Source: Bolinopsis microptera
Taxonomy: Eukaryota > Ctenophora > Tentaculata > Lobata > Bolinopsidae
DNA length: 64,000 nucleotides
Direction: 5' to 3'
Assembly (NCBI RefSeq): GCF_026151205.1
Contig: NC_087081.1
Coordinates: 12,215,113 to 12,279,112, forward strand
This document shows, in pieces, positions 38,501 through 50,895 of this stretch. The first letter of the stretch is position 1; every line of letters begins with the position of its first letter. The notes under the pieces are model-generated. The model made no database searches and was not told where the DNA came from. It saw only the letters and a list, made by a program, of their open reading frames with translations. A program made the position numbers and the translations under genes.

Positions 38501-41500
38501 TCAACCTTTTCTGTATACCCACACACCTTCGTAGGTTCTAAGGAATCATAATCATGGTTACATCGAATTGAAAATTCACTGTAAGTATAGCTTGAATTCG
38601 CTTGAATTCTGTGCTGTCAGTGTAGACTAACAAGCAAACGTGGGTTTTGTAAACTCTACTTTTTCAAAATAGCTTATTTAATTGATGGCGTGAAAGTGGG
38701 AATGTTACCATGGCAACGTTACCATGTGACATTTACCTGAATCTCCCTGTCCCTAATCTTGAGGACCGCCTCCAACATTTTCCTCTGGAAAGTAAGCGCG
38801 TGAAGTAGTCTCTCACACGTGCGGAAACTTTCCTCCGTCTCTCTTCTTAATCTTCTCAACTCCTTCTCTCTTATCTGACGTTAAGAAGAGTGGTGACCGT
38901 GGTTACCCTACTAGGTTCATGTACATCTACAACTTCCGTGTATTAGCTTAGTATTAGTAAATTGGGTCAAAAATAGAATCAAAAGTATAATTGGTACCTT
39001 GAGCGCGTTCTCAACCTCAGATTTTAACGTAGATATCTTTCCATCTGTATTTTTTGAGTTTTGTTGAAGAATACTCTTTAGCTGAAACATTTTCGTGGTG
39101 CTTGAAATTAAATATCACAATGCTGGCAAGCATTACCGTCGCCCTTATATTCACAATACTATTTACCCCCTATACTATTATATCCCCTTTATTGATTTCC
39201 AGGCATTAAGACTCATCGAAAGTAGATCAGCAGGTACATTTAAGTTCAAAACATTCTAATTCAATGTTAAAGATGACAGGAATAAGAAATAGTTATATGG
39301 AGGTTTTTAAGAAATTTGCGCAAAATACGCGCCAGCATGTTATACGAAATTAGGTAAAAAACCCAAAATCGCCATATTCAGGTGCCTTAAAAACCATGTT
39401 AAAATTGAGTTAGAGATCTGAAACTTTGCAGGGCGTCTAGACCTTGTCCAAATCGACTGTAAAAAAATTTCATGTTTCAGGAGTATCGTGAAGTGGGTTT
39501 TCTGGAACCCCTGTTTTACAACAGATTGTCGTGAAGATATATAATATAGACGCTTTTTGCAGTCAATTGTAGCCTACATTTAAGTGTCCGTAGATTCGAA
39601 AGTATAAACGATACAGTCATCTCGAACCACAGGTTTTAAAGATAATCGTTTAAGCTTTAGTTTACATTGTATTGAAAAATAATTTAACGTCATCATCATC
39701 ACTTGATGACGTCATCAAATTAAGTGTTTTAAAAACTTGATTTTTGACAAAGTAACAACTTTTCAAATCGATTTTACGCTATCAAGGAGTAATTTTATTC
39801 AAAATCTGAGGACATTTTTATCTTAGATAATTGTTCAAGCATTCCGAAAATCTACCGGAATAGTTTCCTACCTTGCTCCTTCATAAAGATATTTGCTATT
39901 GAAGTTAGTGCTTTTTTGAAGAATAATTTTATAAAAACACAAAAGTTGTGAATTAGTATTCTCTGGTGTTGGGTCATCCCTTGGGTTGTGGAGCTCAATT
40001 TTGCTTCTTAAAGGTGTAAATTGTGTTATAGGCTAGTTTTAAAGTTAAAAATCGAAAAGTTGCACACGTGGGGACACGCCCAAATTTATTTAAAATAGCT
40101 AAAATCACTAAAAATTGTTATTTTCACGATTTTTATCAACTTTGGAGTCCCGTTGTGATCCAAGTTCTTTTTGAAATCTTCTGAAACTTTGCATGCTTAT
40201 CAAACTGTATATTAAATACCACTATGCAAAAATTTACGGTGATTCAATATTCTATGCGCACGCAACGTCCGCTCAAAGTTTGCACGTGCGAAAGGTGAGA
40301 ATTTTGCTCATTCGTGATTTCGAATATATTCTGCTTTCCACGATATTTAAATGGCATTATATATGAATTTAATGCCAACTTGAATGAGTAAAAAGTGCCA
40401 TATTCAGTCGGTTATCGACAGATATACCTAACTAAACACAAGGAAACGTTTTCAAAGGCAGAATTTCGAAATCGTCGGAATTACCTCCTTGTTAATGAAG
40501 TTTCGATTGTGTAAATTATCCTGACATTATAATCAAAAAGAGATGATATCTGACCAAAACCCATAATCATGGGTAGAGTGTACCGCTGCCAGTGTCTCTC
40601 TTTTCCAAACAAAAGGAAATGATATTAATTTGAGGAACCGTCCGCTAATGCAAATTGATACCGAGAATGAAATCGGTCGCTCGCTTTTCCCATTTAATAA
40701 GCTTTATTACAATTCGTAAGCCGTGAATGAATGGGAAAAGCGAGCGACCGATTTCATTCTCGGTATCAATTTGCATTAGCGGACGGTTCCTCAAATTAAT
40801 ATCATTTCCTTTTGTTTTGAAAAGAGAGACACTGGCAGCGGTACACTCTACCCATGATTATGGGTTTTGGTCAGATATAAAAATAGAAAAAATTATAATG
40901 ATTACTCGTTTAGGATTTTTTAAAAACATTAATTTTTATAATAACCGGATATGATGAATGATGATCAATCACTCGACTGTCACGTGACTTTTGAATCACG
41001 TCCTCTAGGTGGCTCTGAATGACTATTTGAAACCCTAACCCTCTTAAACTAATCTGATCCCAACCCTTAACCCTATAAACCCAGACCCAATTTAATCTGG
41101 CCTAACTGCATGAAGTACTTGCTGCACTGAAACCCTGACCATAATGAGAAATTAGACCAACTTCCTTATATGGTCATATCACATGATCGAGACAGTGTTT
41201 AGCCGATATCTCGTTAGAGGAGTATTTTAACCCTATGTCACGTGGGGTGTTTGGAATCGGCGTGCGAAAATACATCGAATCAGGTTGATTTCGACTGTCA
41301 GGGGCCCTTTTAGAAAAATCTCGAAGATCGAATGCATGTTAGAGCAATTTAATTTTAGCACGCTCGATAATAACCGCCTGATAATATCAAATGTTATCAA
41401 GTTATTATTATTAATGATAATGATTAATGGCACAGTTTAATAATAATAACCTCGTCTAGAATTATGTCGTTTCTCTGCTGCAAGAATTCTTCCAGCTGCT

Positions 41501-42141
41501 CTGTCGTGCAGATTATATTCTTTTCTTTTCCCTGAAACAGTATCAGTCAAGTTGATATCATAACGCGGCTTTATATGTTATAACATAAATGAAAATATCA
41601 AGCTACAAATATCATGAATGTAGAGGAAAATGTAAAACTATAAATTTACTACATTTATGGTAAATATAGAGGGAACTATCAAACTTAAACTACTGATAGT
41701 GATAATGATTGATATAGTGATAAGTGAATAGAGAGGAGTATCTTACATTTATATTAATTGGATAGAGATGTTATAATTTTTAATTATTCTATTGACGCTT
41801 ATGTACACTAATATTATATTATTAATACTCTAAAATACAGAAAACTTCACAACAATAAATTATTTTTTCTAGTGAACGAAAAGCGTGCTCAATTAATAAA
41901 ACCGTGCATAATTTCAGTGTTGCACAGTTCGAACCGTGTTAATTGCAATGAATAAGGAATTTCCGCTATATCACGCCTCTTTTGGCGGCCTTTTCCACGG
42001 TTAATTTTGTGTAAACAGGGAATGCATTAAATCAGAAGTGGTCTGTGATTATCTACATTCTACGTTAACAGAAAGTAATTGAAAGCAAGTTAAAGCAAAA
42101 TTGAGTTTAAATCGTACCATTTCAGCTTGATATAAGATCCT
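35596..42141 (-). CDS. Coiled-coil protein with C-terminal death domain, 5' incomplete
   Basis: Minus-strand exons: 41531-41451, 39081-38998, 38874-38737, 38537-38382, 38000-37870, 37711-37608, 36571-36507, 36312-36164, 35979-35900, 35669-35596 (TGA). A candidate 24-bp microexon (42141-42118, RILYQAEM) precedes them in phase. The N-terminal part is heptad-rich coiled coil (TTEQLEEFLQQRNDIILDE, IREKELRRLRRETEESF). A Ser/Asp/Glu linker follows. The last three exons encode a death domain: LGSAWVSFAISQRIGFTLDD, then RYNSDEERAKAMLLIWLEQS, then YGNLVLALNDIGRKDI. Death domains mediate homotypic assembly in apoptosis or innate signalling. The partner is unknown. The donor after 37870 (AAAGG|GTCTGC) is weak. 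The start codon was not found; upstream is the foldback element. Confidence 0.8.
36603..37607. repeat. 42-bp minisatellite carrying a splice donor and an X-box in every unit
   Basis: About 24 units. On the minus strand each reads CTAG|GTAGGTATTG, then TTACTATGGTAACCAGG, then an ATGTCC piece, repeating the end of the preceding exon (37711-37608, ending ATGTCCCACTAG|GTAGGT). On the plus strand each contains GTTACCATAGTAAC, an exact X-box consensus match. The unit is 14 codons without a stop in the exon's frame. Edge units near 36600-36720 are degenerate. Confidence 0.95.
38090..38385. repeat. 31-bp minisatellite repeating an exon end and its splice donor
   Basis: About nine units of ~31 bp (some 37 bp). 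On the minus strand each contains AACTCAAGTGAG|GTTAGAATAC, nearly identical to the end of exon 38537-38382 and its donor (AATTCAAGTGAG|GTTAGAATAC). The array starts at that junction. An in-frame TAA occurs soon after the first donor. Confidence 0.93.
38704..38717. promoter_or_regulatory. Single perfect X-box-like palindrome
   Basis: GTTACCATGGCAAC fits the RFX X-box consensus exactly. It lies in an intron of the death-domain gene, 20 bases from the exon at 38737. Function is unknown. Confidence 0.5.
39117..40873 (-). mobile_element. Foldback-ended repeat element, copy B
   Basis: Reverse-complement copy of 3781-5600. The stretch near CAATGCTGGCAAGCATTACC at the left end corresponds to the far end of copy A near 5570-5600, and the palindrome is at the right end. 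The body diverges by scattered point changes and small indels, which indicates independent old insertions. It sits in an intron of the death-domain gene. Confidence 0.75.
40551..40873. repeat. Terminal palindrome of foldback-ended element, copy B
   Basis: Inverted repeat homologous to 3781-4106, with arms starting TGACCAAAACCC and closing GGGTTTTGGTCA. The short centre contains AAGCTTTATTACAATTCGTAAGC. It can form a hairpin of about 320 nt. Confidence 0.85.
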
Positions 42142-42556
42142 CTGTGAAGCGAAGAAGATGAACAAAAATTGCAATACACACTGTAAATAATAACACACTA
42201 CAAACTCAAATATCCGCAATTCACTTCAGTTTCACATCACACATCTGCATCATGTGTAAGCGAGCAATGTGTAGGCTCAGTAACTTACACTGTGACATTA
42301 CTGGGCGGCGCTCAGCCTGTCATTCCACTGAATCTCTATTCTATGTTTATGAACATTATAATAGCCTGGGGTCCCCAGGTAAACTGTGACAGAGCGATAC
42401 AGGGGTGTAGGAAGAAACCGCACCCCCTCCCCCCTCGGCCCTCCCCCTCATAAAATGTGGGGGCGAACAAGGGGTAAACTTTATTGGCCAAATTTGACCA
42501 TTTGGCTTATGTCTAAGAGTAAGTGCAGTCTAACTGCACGATAGTCGCCCCTAGTA

Positions 42557-45537
42557 TAGTACAGGGAAATCCGTCTGAAAAAAATCGATCTGCTGACACA
42601 CGAAGCTTACAAAGGATTTTTGACGTTTTTGAGTCCTAATAGGTGCCCTCTATGGCTGACCAACTTTTCCAAACTTTTCCACGTGGCTTAAGGCCACTTT
42701 TTGCCACTTTACCACTTTTTACCACCTTTCTTATTTGTCGAATATCTTTAGTTGTGAACATCGTAAAAGGTTGCGAATCAATCGAGTGTGTTTATATTAT
42801 CAGGAAGAAAAACTTTTGTTCTAACAATTTTTACGTCAGATAATAATTTAATTGGATAATTATCAATTAACCAATTAGCAAAATTCTAAAAATTTTTTAT
42901 TGGCTAAAAATGATCGGAATAGCTTAAAACACGGAGAAAGGTAGTTTTTAGAAAAAATTTGAAAATTTTTAACTTACATTTTTTTTTCGAGACTTGGAAA
43001 AATTTCGAAAATTCAAAATATTGTTTTCCGCCAAAAGTGACCAAATTGCATGAAACGCGGAGAAAAATGATTTTCAAAAAAACTTAGTCAATTTTTCGTT
43101 TCAAGAATACTTAAATCACCAATATTTGTAGTTGGAGTTCAGTAAATCTCGGCAGATTTTAGTAATAATCAGGAATTACTAACTCTAAGTGGAAAGGTCT
43201 GAAACTGAAAAACGTTAAGTTTAACCATACGATCGCGATATAAGAGTTTCATAACTAATTACAATACAGCCTTATCGATTTTCACAGAAACTGCACCAAT
43301 GGCACAGTCAAGATCGAAACGATAGCCTGCTGTACTGTCATTTTATTGATTTCAATGATGAATCAGTGGGGTTAAGATAATCACATTTGTAATAAATAAA
43401 ACCTCTCTGTACCGTCAATTGTGCTGTCTAAACCGGCCTACCTGTATTACCAGACCTCTTCTTTTCCTCAACAATCAAACCGAGTTGTTCATATCGCATT
43501 TGGTGGGTGATGTAAACTAAGTAGTAATACATATCGAGCTATATTCAATCACAATACGACACAGTACGTGTATATTATATGGCTCTTAATGAGGTTTATG
43601 AAACGCTTTATACCGTGAGAAACCCGGTATAGAGAGGTTTTACAGTTTATCACGAAAACGTCTACTTGGTCTCATGGCTCATTTACAGTTCGAAGAAGGG
43701 CAAGAACAGATCAGGGAAACTGAGGAACAGCCAGGTCCAGGAAGCAAGTGTAAATACACCTTCCAACATCTACTGTGACTGTTTTGTATTGTACTGCATA
43801 CCGCTTCATTTGCGGGATACCTCAAATCACCCCCATATGTCAGGGTCGGCTAAAAGTAAAATCAACAAGGGTAACATACGGGAAAGGGTAAGATTTAGAT
43901 ACGAGTACAGTGTCGGGCAAGGGGTAGTAAAGAACCAGTTATAATTAATTCAGTGAAATGTTCCACGAGAGTTAGGATATTTTGGAAAATAATAGAGACA
44001 GATCCTGATCAGGAAGGATTGTTAATGTTATTGAGGATGTTGATTTGAAATCCGGACGTCGTGAAGTAAAAATACAGGTTCTTCCCGCAGGATATTCGGG
44101 GCCCATGATGATCAGCTCGGGATTAATGTGGGACAGATCGAAGACTGACAACTGAACCCAATTGAACCTAGTTCCCACTAACCAATCAGCTTAATTGGTT
44201 AGGGTTAGGGTTAGGGTTAGGGTTAGGGTTAGGGTTAGGGTTAGGGTTAGGGTTAGGGTTAGGGTTAGGGTTAGGGTTAGGGTTAATCTAAATGTCTAAA
44301 TTGAGTTCAGTTGTCCGGTAGCCCGCTCTTGCGAGTTGACATTCTAAGCTTTCTGGTCTTTTCTTGCCTTCTTTGAGCTGTCAAAGAGCCATGAGACCAA
44401 GTAGACATTTTCGTGATAAACTGTAAAACCTCTCCATATCGGGCCTCTCACTGGAGAAACGAGAAGTGTACGGTATAGAACGTTTCATATACCTCATTAA
44501 GGGCCATAATATAATATACACGTGTTGCATTGTGTCGTATTGTGATTGAAAATAGCTCGATATGTATTACTACTTAGTTTACATCACCCACCAAATGCGA
44601 TATGAACAACTCGGTTTGATTGTTGAGGAAAAGAAGAGGTCTGGTAATACAGGTAGGCCGGTTTAGACAGCACAATTGACGGTACAGAGAGGTTTTATTT
44701 ATTACAAATGTGATTATCTTAACCCCACTGATTCATCATTGAAATCAATAAAATGACAGTACAGCAGGCTATCGTTTCGATCTTGACTGTGCCATTGGTG
44801 CAGTTTCTGTGAAAATCGATAAGGCTGTATTGTTATTAGTTATGAAACTCTTATATCGCGATCGTATGGTTAAACTTAACGTTTTTCAGTTTCAGACCTT
44901 TCCACTTAGAGTTAGTAATTCCTGATTATTACTAAAATCTGCCGAGATTTACTGAACTCCAACTACAAATATTGGTGATTTAAGTATTCTTGAAACGAAA
45001 AATTGACTAAGTTTTTTTTGAAAATCATTTTTCTCCGCGTTTCTTGCAATTTGGTCACTTTTGGCGGAAAACAATATTTTGAATTTTCGAAATTTTTCTA
45101 AGTCTCGAAAAAAAAATGTAAGTGAAAAATTTTCAAATTTTTTCTAAAAACTACTTTTCTCCGTGTTTTAAGCTATTCCGATCATTTTTAGCCAATAAAA
45201 AATTTTTAGAATTTTGCTAATTGGTTAATTGATAATTATCCAATTAAATTATTATCTGACGTAAAAATTGTTAGAACAAAAGTTTTTCTTCCTGATAATA
45301 TAAACACACTCGATTGATTCGCAACCTTTTACGATGTTCACAACTAAAGATATTCGACAAATAAGAAAGGTGGTAAAAAGTGGTAAAGTGGCAAAAAGTG
45401 GCCTTAAGCCACGTGGAAAAGTTTGGAAAAGTTGGTCAGCCATAGAGGGCACCTACTAGGACTCAAAAACGTCAAAAATCCTTTGTAAGCTTCGTGTGTC
45501 AGCAGATCGATTTTTTCAGACGGATTTCCCTGTACTA
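42557..45537. mobile_element. 3-kb foldback element with telomeric repeats in its centre
   Basis: The two ~1.13-kb arms (about 42557-43684 and 44383-45537) are near-perfect inverted copies. They end in TAGTACAGGGAAATCCGTCT and its complement. The same short ORF (ATGCCCTCTATGGCTGACCA region) appears in both arms. The ~700-bp spacer contains a (TTAGGG)n tract at 44197-44286 and unique-looking sequence. There is no transposase, so it is non-autonomous or the product of an inverted duplication. Confidence 0.85.
44197..44286 (+). repeat. Interstitial telomeric (TTAGGG)n tract
   Basis: About fourteen uninterrupted TTAGGG units inside the spacer of the foldback element. Flanking sequence continues on both sides, so this is internal and not a chromosome end. 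Confidence 0.97.
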
Positions 45538-45689
45538 GTAGTCAAAATTTACATTCCTCATTGCCAGAATTCATTCCTTGAAACAAATTTTCCAAAAATT
45601 GTTCCGGAATCTCTCTCCTTGCACCCTCTCTGAGAGTGAGACCTATAATTACTCTAAGCATATTTTTCAAAATTTGCAGGACTTTTTCT

Positions 45690-48600
45690 TTGACCCTTAA
45701 ATTGGCACAATGCACAACAAAATCTTGCTAGATTTCAATTTTCCTCCGTAACTTAGCAAGACATCGAAACAAAAATATCATACTGGCCGGTGATACTAAC
45801 ATAGACCTACTAGATTACGGGAGAATAGACTCTGTCACTAAGTATGTGGACACTCTAGCAGAGCATGGGTTCGCTCCTGTGATATCTAGACCAACTAGAG
45901 TCACAGATCACAGTGCGACAATCATTGACCATATTTTCGTCAATAATTGCCACGCTGTTACAAAATCGGGAGTAATTTCTGAGTCAATCTCTGACCACTT
46001 GGCAACTTTTGTCACAATCATGGTTGATCAGAATAGGCTCAGTTGTAAACTTCAAGAAGATACAACAGAAATGTCTTCTCGAGTAATAAACGATGACAGT
46101 ATCCAAAAGTTCGAGAACGACATTTCTGCGGTAGACTGGAACTTGGTTAATAACTATGATTCTGTAGATGAAAAATTTGAGGCTTTCGATAAAAAATATA
46201 GTGAACTATACGACCGAAATTTCCCAATTAAGGCAAAAAAGAGTAAACCAGGCCGCCGTAAAAACACAAAGCCGTGGATCCAAGAATGGTTACGGTGCGC
46301 ATGTGATCGCAAAAATAAATTTTATGAAGATTTTGTCACAAACCCGACCACTGAAAATGATATTAGGTACAAGAAAATGAAGAAATTTGTGAATAAACAC
46401 GTGGATAAGGCCAAAAACAAATATTACAACGCGTACTTTACAAAATATTCTAGCGACAGCAGAAAACAATGGCAAATGGTTAATAACTTGTTAAACAGAA
46501 AGAAAAAAGGCAAAATTAAGATAAACAAAATTAACTATAATGGGAGCGAGATAACAGATTCTCAGCAAATTGCGAATAGCTTCAATGACTATTTCTGCAA
46601 TATAGCTGAGACTCTTAAGACTTTAAGAGAGAAAATGGTCTCGTATGCTCTGAGGGCAGGACTATCGTAACAGAAACTCAAGATAGCAAATGCCAGCGGA
46701 GCATGAATCTAGAAGATTCGTCCGCATCAGAAATAATCGAAATAGTTAAGGGTTTGAAGATTAAGTCGACTTCTGATATGAGTATACTTCCCCTGAAAAA
46801 AGTGAGCAATATACTTGCACCAGTGCTTAGCTGCCTAGTCTCTGCGTCTCTACATCAGGGGAAGTTTCCGCATAAATTGAAAATCGCGAAAGTAGTTCCA
46901 CTTCACAAAGGTGGGTCACGTGCTGAAGTTTCAAACTATCGACCTATCTCACTACTCTCATGTTTCTCAAAAATCTTTGAAAAAATTATGCAAGCGCGAC
47001 TATTAGATCACTTAAAGACAGAGAAAATCCTATTTGACTCTCAATACGGATTTCGGGCCGGGCACAGCTGCGAACATGCTTTACTAGAAGCCCAAAACCA
47101 TATTCACAGGGCACTAGAAAAAAAGCAGGTCACAGCACTGCTTCTATTGGACTACAGCAAGGCCTTTGACATGGTTGACAGCAGTATTCTTCTGAGAAAA
47201 CTTGAGCACTATGGAGTTCGGGGGTTGGCTTTATCTTGGTTTCACTCATATCTAACCGATAGAGAGCAATACGTGAGCGTCAACAACTGCAAGTCCTCTC
47301 ACCTCAAACTTAACTACGGAGTACCACAGGGCTCCATTCTCGGACCAATTTTGTTCATAATCTACATCAACGACCTTCCTCAGATTAGTAATTTAGCTAA
47401 ACATATTTATTTCGCTGACGACGCAAACCTAATAATAAGTACAGATACATTTGAACAACTTAATGCATTGGTGAATGAGATTCTGACTTTGATAATTGAT
47501 TGGGCTACTAATAACGGGCTAAAATTAAATGCTAGCAAAACTAAATATATGATCTTTACAAATAAGAAAACTAAGGATATAGAAATCTACATGGGAGGTG
47601 AGCGACTAAAGCAAAGTTATCACGAAAAGTTTCTTGGCGTGATCATTGATACTAAGCTAAATTGGGCCCACCACATTAGACATTTAGCCACTAAAGTATC
47701 TAGAAATGCGGGTATTCTCTACAAACTCAAAGGCTCAGTACCTAACAAAGCACTCAAGTTGATATACAACAGCTTTGTTCAGTCTCACTTGTACTACTGC
47801 TGCACAGTTTGGGGAACAAGATCGCTAAACTCCGTTAAAAGAGTCTTCTCGGCCCAGAAAAAGGGCATTCGCGCTGCAGATAACCAATACCACCGCTATT
47901 TTTATGACAAAGATCTGAATAGCACACCTTCACACACAAAGGAAATTTTCAATGAACTAGAAGTATTAGCTTTACCGAACGTGAAGAGCATTTCTTACAT
48001 TGGGCCTAAGTTATATAACCAAACAGTCAACATTATTAACAAGGACATAAAATATGTCACCACTTGCCTACAAGACAAATTCCTAAATTCATTCAAGTCT
48101 ACAGTCAACAAGCATGTGCTTACTGCACAAGCACATAAACCGGATGACAAGGACTGGGACAACTCAAATTTCGTACTTTTAGAAATTTAAATAATTTGGT
48201 ACAACATACGTTGATCATAATAACGAGCAACAAAACTTTAACCTTATAATATGGAATATAACAAAATATGACTACCTTCGAGCATTTTTTACAATGCTAT
48301 CGACACCGCGCAATTTCACTGTCATTTACAACTTTTAAAAGATAAAAATATCACCGCGCATTCTTCAGACCCTGTGTCGCTGTTCTAAATTTATGTCAAG
48401 AGATAAGAGTTATTTAAAATTCTTAATAGTACTATTTAAATTTGCTAATAGCATAATCATATTTTATACATTATTAATACTTTATACATTGTGTGCATAT
48501 ATTTATATTTGATTGTAATTAAAGATTTTAAGGCGTTAGTGCCGAGTAATGCCTTCGGGTAGTGCTCCTCAATCAATCAATCAATTATTGAAGCAAATTT
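45690..48600 (+). mobile_element. 5'-truncated non-LTR retrotransposon (CR1/L2/Jockey-like group)
   Basis: The frame around 45750-46670 encodes the C-terminal end of an endonuclease domain (IILAGDTNIDLL, SRPTRVTDHSATIIDHIF, ISDHLATFV) and a linker. A frameshift near 46640-46700 leads into the reverse transcriptase at 46703-48190: YRPISLLSCFSKIFEK, LLDYSKAFDMVD, GVPQGSILGPILF and the catalytic FADDANLI, then LGVIIDTKLNW and a C-terminal domain. The 3' UTR ends in (TCAA)n at about 48570-48595. The N-terminal endonuclease half and ORF1 are missing. It is inactive because of the truncation and frameshift. Confidence 0.9.
46703..48190 (+). pseudogene. Reverse transcriptase ORF of truncated LINE
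   Basis: 495 codons open from about 46703 to TAA at 48190. The finger/palm motifs and FADD active site are intact (residues ~60-260). The upstream endonuclease part is in a different frame (45846-46670). The separation of frames by a short gap indicates an indel. Confidence 0.85.
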
Positions 48601-49638
48601 CCTGAAATTTGTTCGAAAGAATACAATATGCATCCCTTTTTCGAACTACACGTATTTCGCAAAACCAAAAGCTGCTTGCAGGCCCTAATATGCATTTACA
48701 ATTAAATTATTTGAATCGTTATTGAAACTGTTTTTGAAAATAATCTATATTGTCAAATTGTTCAGCTAAGCCTTTTGCACGTGTCGGCATTAGCATCCAT
48801 TTGCCAAAAGAATTTGGACAAGATGCAACCTTCACTTATAGTCCGAGACGAAAGGGAAACTCGTTAGCCTTTTGTGTTAAAAGCGATTTCTCAACGGTTA
48901 TCACCTCTCTAGATGATGCTTAAAACATTTTGACTTTACTATATTTGTGTACTAAATGCAATACGGGCGTTTTCGGACAAACCCTTTTTAAGGGTTTCGC
49001 GGTCACTCGAATTTTCATAATTTATGTGATTTTTGACATTTCCGCCTAGGAAGGTCGTAAAGACTATTCTGATACACTAAAATGTACATAATGGCCACAT
49101 TTATATACAACATATGAAGCAACTTATAGTTATGAAGCAATATATACCCTAAAAGCCTAAAAGGCTTATTTTCGGAAATGTGGCTGAACGGATTTTTGTC
49201 GAGCGAACAATGACAATATTCACAAATGGGCTATTGGACTGTTAACTAGAAAGGTCCAAAAGACTCATGAGCATTGAGCAACATAGCATTTGTCACAAAA
49301 TGTAAAATGACTCACTTTGTGTAGAGAAATCAGAAACACCTAAAAAATCGGAGAATGATCTACTTTATTGGCATCTTTCTTAATGGGCCTGACCAGTATA
49401 TGAACATAAATATAAATTAGCCTGGGATCCACAGGTAAAGCGCCGCCGGCCCAATTTGATACATAATACCGCCCCTATTATATATTATATATATTAAATC
49501 GCTCGCCTAAATTTTAAGAAAATTCTTGTGAAAAGACACTTCGGGTATGGAATTGATCTAAATGAGTTTATTTTTGGACGCTGATTCCGAATCATTTTTG
49601 GGCGAGCCAGTTAGTAAGTTAGTAAAAGCCATCCATAA
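48600..49638. other. Intergenic, no gene recognised
   Basis: AT-rich sequence between the truncated LINE and the GAAAT array. AGCCTGGGATCCACAGGTAAA at about 49420 resembles AGCCTGGGGTCCCCAGGTAAA at about 42363, which may be a shared repeat end. Confidence 0.5.
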
Positions 49639-50287
49639 ATGAAATGAAATGAAATGAAATGAAATGAAATGAAATGAAATGAAATGAAATGAAATGAAAT
49701 GAAATGAAATGAAATGAAATGAAATGAAATGAAATGAAATGAAATGAAATGAAATGAAATGAAATGAAATGAAATGAAATGAAATGAAATGAAATGAAAT
49801 GAAATGAAATGAAATGAAATGAAATGAAATGAAATGAAATGAAATGAAATGAAATGAAATGAAATGAAATGAAATGAAATGAAATGAAATGAAATGAAAT
49901 GAAATGAAATGAAATGAAATGAAATGAAATGAAATGAAATGAAATGAAATGAAATGAAATGAAATGAAATGAAATGAAATGAAATGAAATGAAATGAAAT
50001 GAAATGAAATGAAATGAAATGAAATGAAATGAAATGAAATGAAATGAAATGAAATGAAATGAAATGAAATGAAATGAAATGAAATGAAATGAAATGAAAT
50101 GAAATGAAATGAAATGAAATGAAATGAAATGAAATGAAATGAAATGAAATGAAATGAAATGAAATGAAATGAAATGAAATGAAATGAAATGAAATGAAAT
50201 GAAATGAAATGAAATGAAATGAAATGAAATGAAATGAAATGAAATGAAATGAAATGAAATGAAATGAAATGAAATGAAATGAAATGA
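49639..50287. repeat. (GAAAT)n pentanucleotide array, ~130 units
   Basis: About 650 bp of uninterrupted ATGAA/GAAAT. On the minus strand it reads (ATTTC)n directly after the LINE ORF1 remnant, so it may be an expanded retrotransposon 3' tail. The homogeneity suggests recent expansion or assembly-sensitive length. Confidence 0.97.
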
Positions 50288-50403
50288 TTTGCTCCTCTGT
50301 TTGGTTTGCTCTTCACATAGCCATGTGCCTACGCGTACTGCGTGACGCGCTTGTTTCACAAGCCTTCGGCGGTCGCGCGCTACTGCAAGCGAGAGGGCTC
50401 TGG

Positions 50404-50895
50404 TTAGAGCAAGGTTTGCTCCTCAGTTGACCGATCTGGAGAAATGAAAATTGTTTTGTGGTACTGACTCAGTTTCAGTTTCTTCGATTTCAATAATATC
50501 TCGTGAACATTGTTGGTGTTTGTGACCGATATTTTGACAGTTCTGGTCTTGTCGCGGCTAATCTCCTTCCAATCCTGATATGACAGCTTCATTGCGTGGT
50601 TTTACTTCGATTTGTTTAAACAGTTCGTTTACTTTATTGAATAGTTTTTCATCATCTGTCTCCATTAAACCAAACACGACAAAATTCCTACTGCGATCTT
50701 TTTTTTGATCCAGCACTTTTAACTACTTTTTTCAAGCTCCGTTCTGTCAGTATCGTTTCCGGCGGGACCTTCGCAACAGTTTTACTGTATAACCTGATCT
50801 CAGCTTGTACACTTTCCTGGACGGCAGATTTCACGGTTGTCTGAACAGATTCCAACTGCTTTGATTTGCCCTCAAGAAGTTTACTCTGCAGTACT
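50404..50895 (-). pseudogene. Non-LTR retrotransposon ORF1 remnant
   Basis: Minus-strand fragments in several frames. First is a coiled-coil-like piece (LLEGKSKQLESVQTTVKSAV), then FVVFGLMETDDEKLFNKVNE and MKLSYQDWKEISRDKTRTVK, then FISPDRSTEEQTLL and ARHAVRVGTWLCEEQTK. The order coiled coil, RRM-like core, basic C-terminal end is that of LINE ORF1 proteins. It is broken by stops and frame changes and runs into the pentanucleotide array. No reverse transcriptase follows. Confidence 0.65.

Noticed and set aside
44197-44286. Chromosome end
   Set aside because: Single-copy-looking sequence and a LINE continue on both sides; the tract is interstitial.
42643-45452. Duplicated 66-residue ORF (MPSMADQLFQ) as a gene
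   Set aside because: It is present only because the arms of the foldback element are inverted copies; no family resemblance and no other coding sign.
49558-50359. Two ~250-residue ORFs of repeating Ser-Phe-His-Phe-Ile
   Set aside because: Pure read-through of the (GAAAT)n array; no start context or non-repeat coding part.
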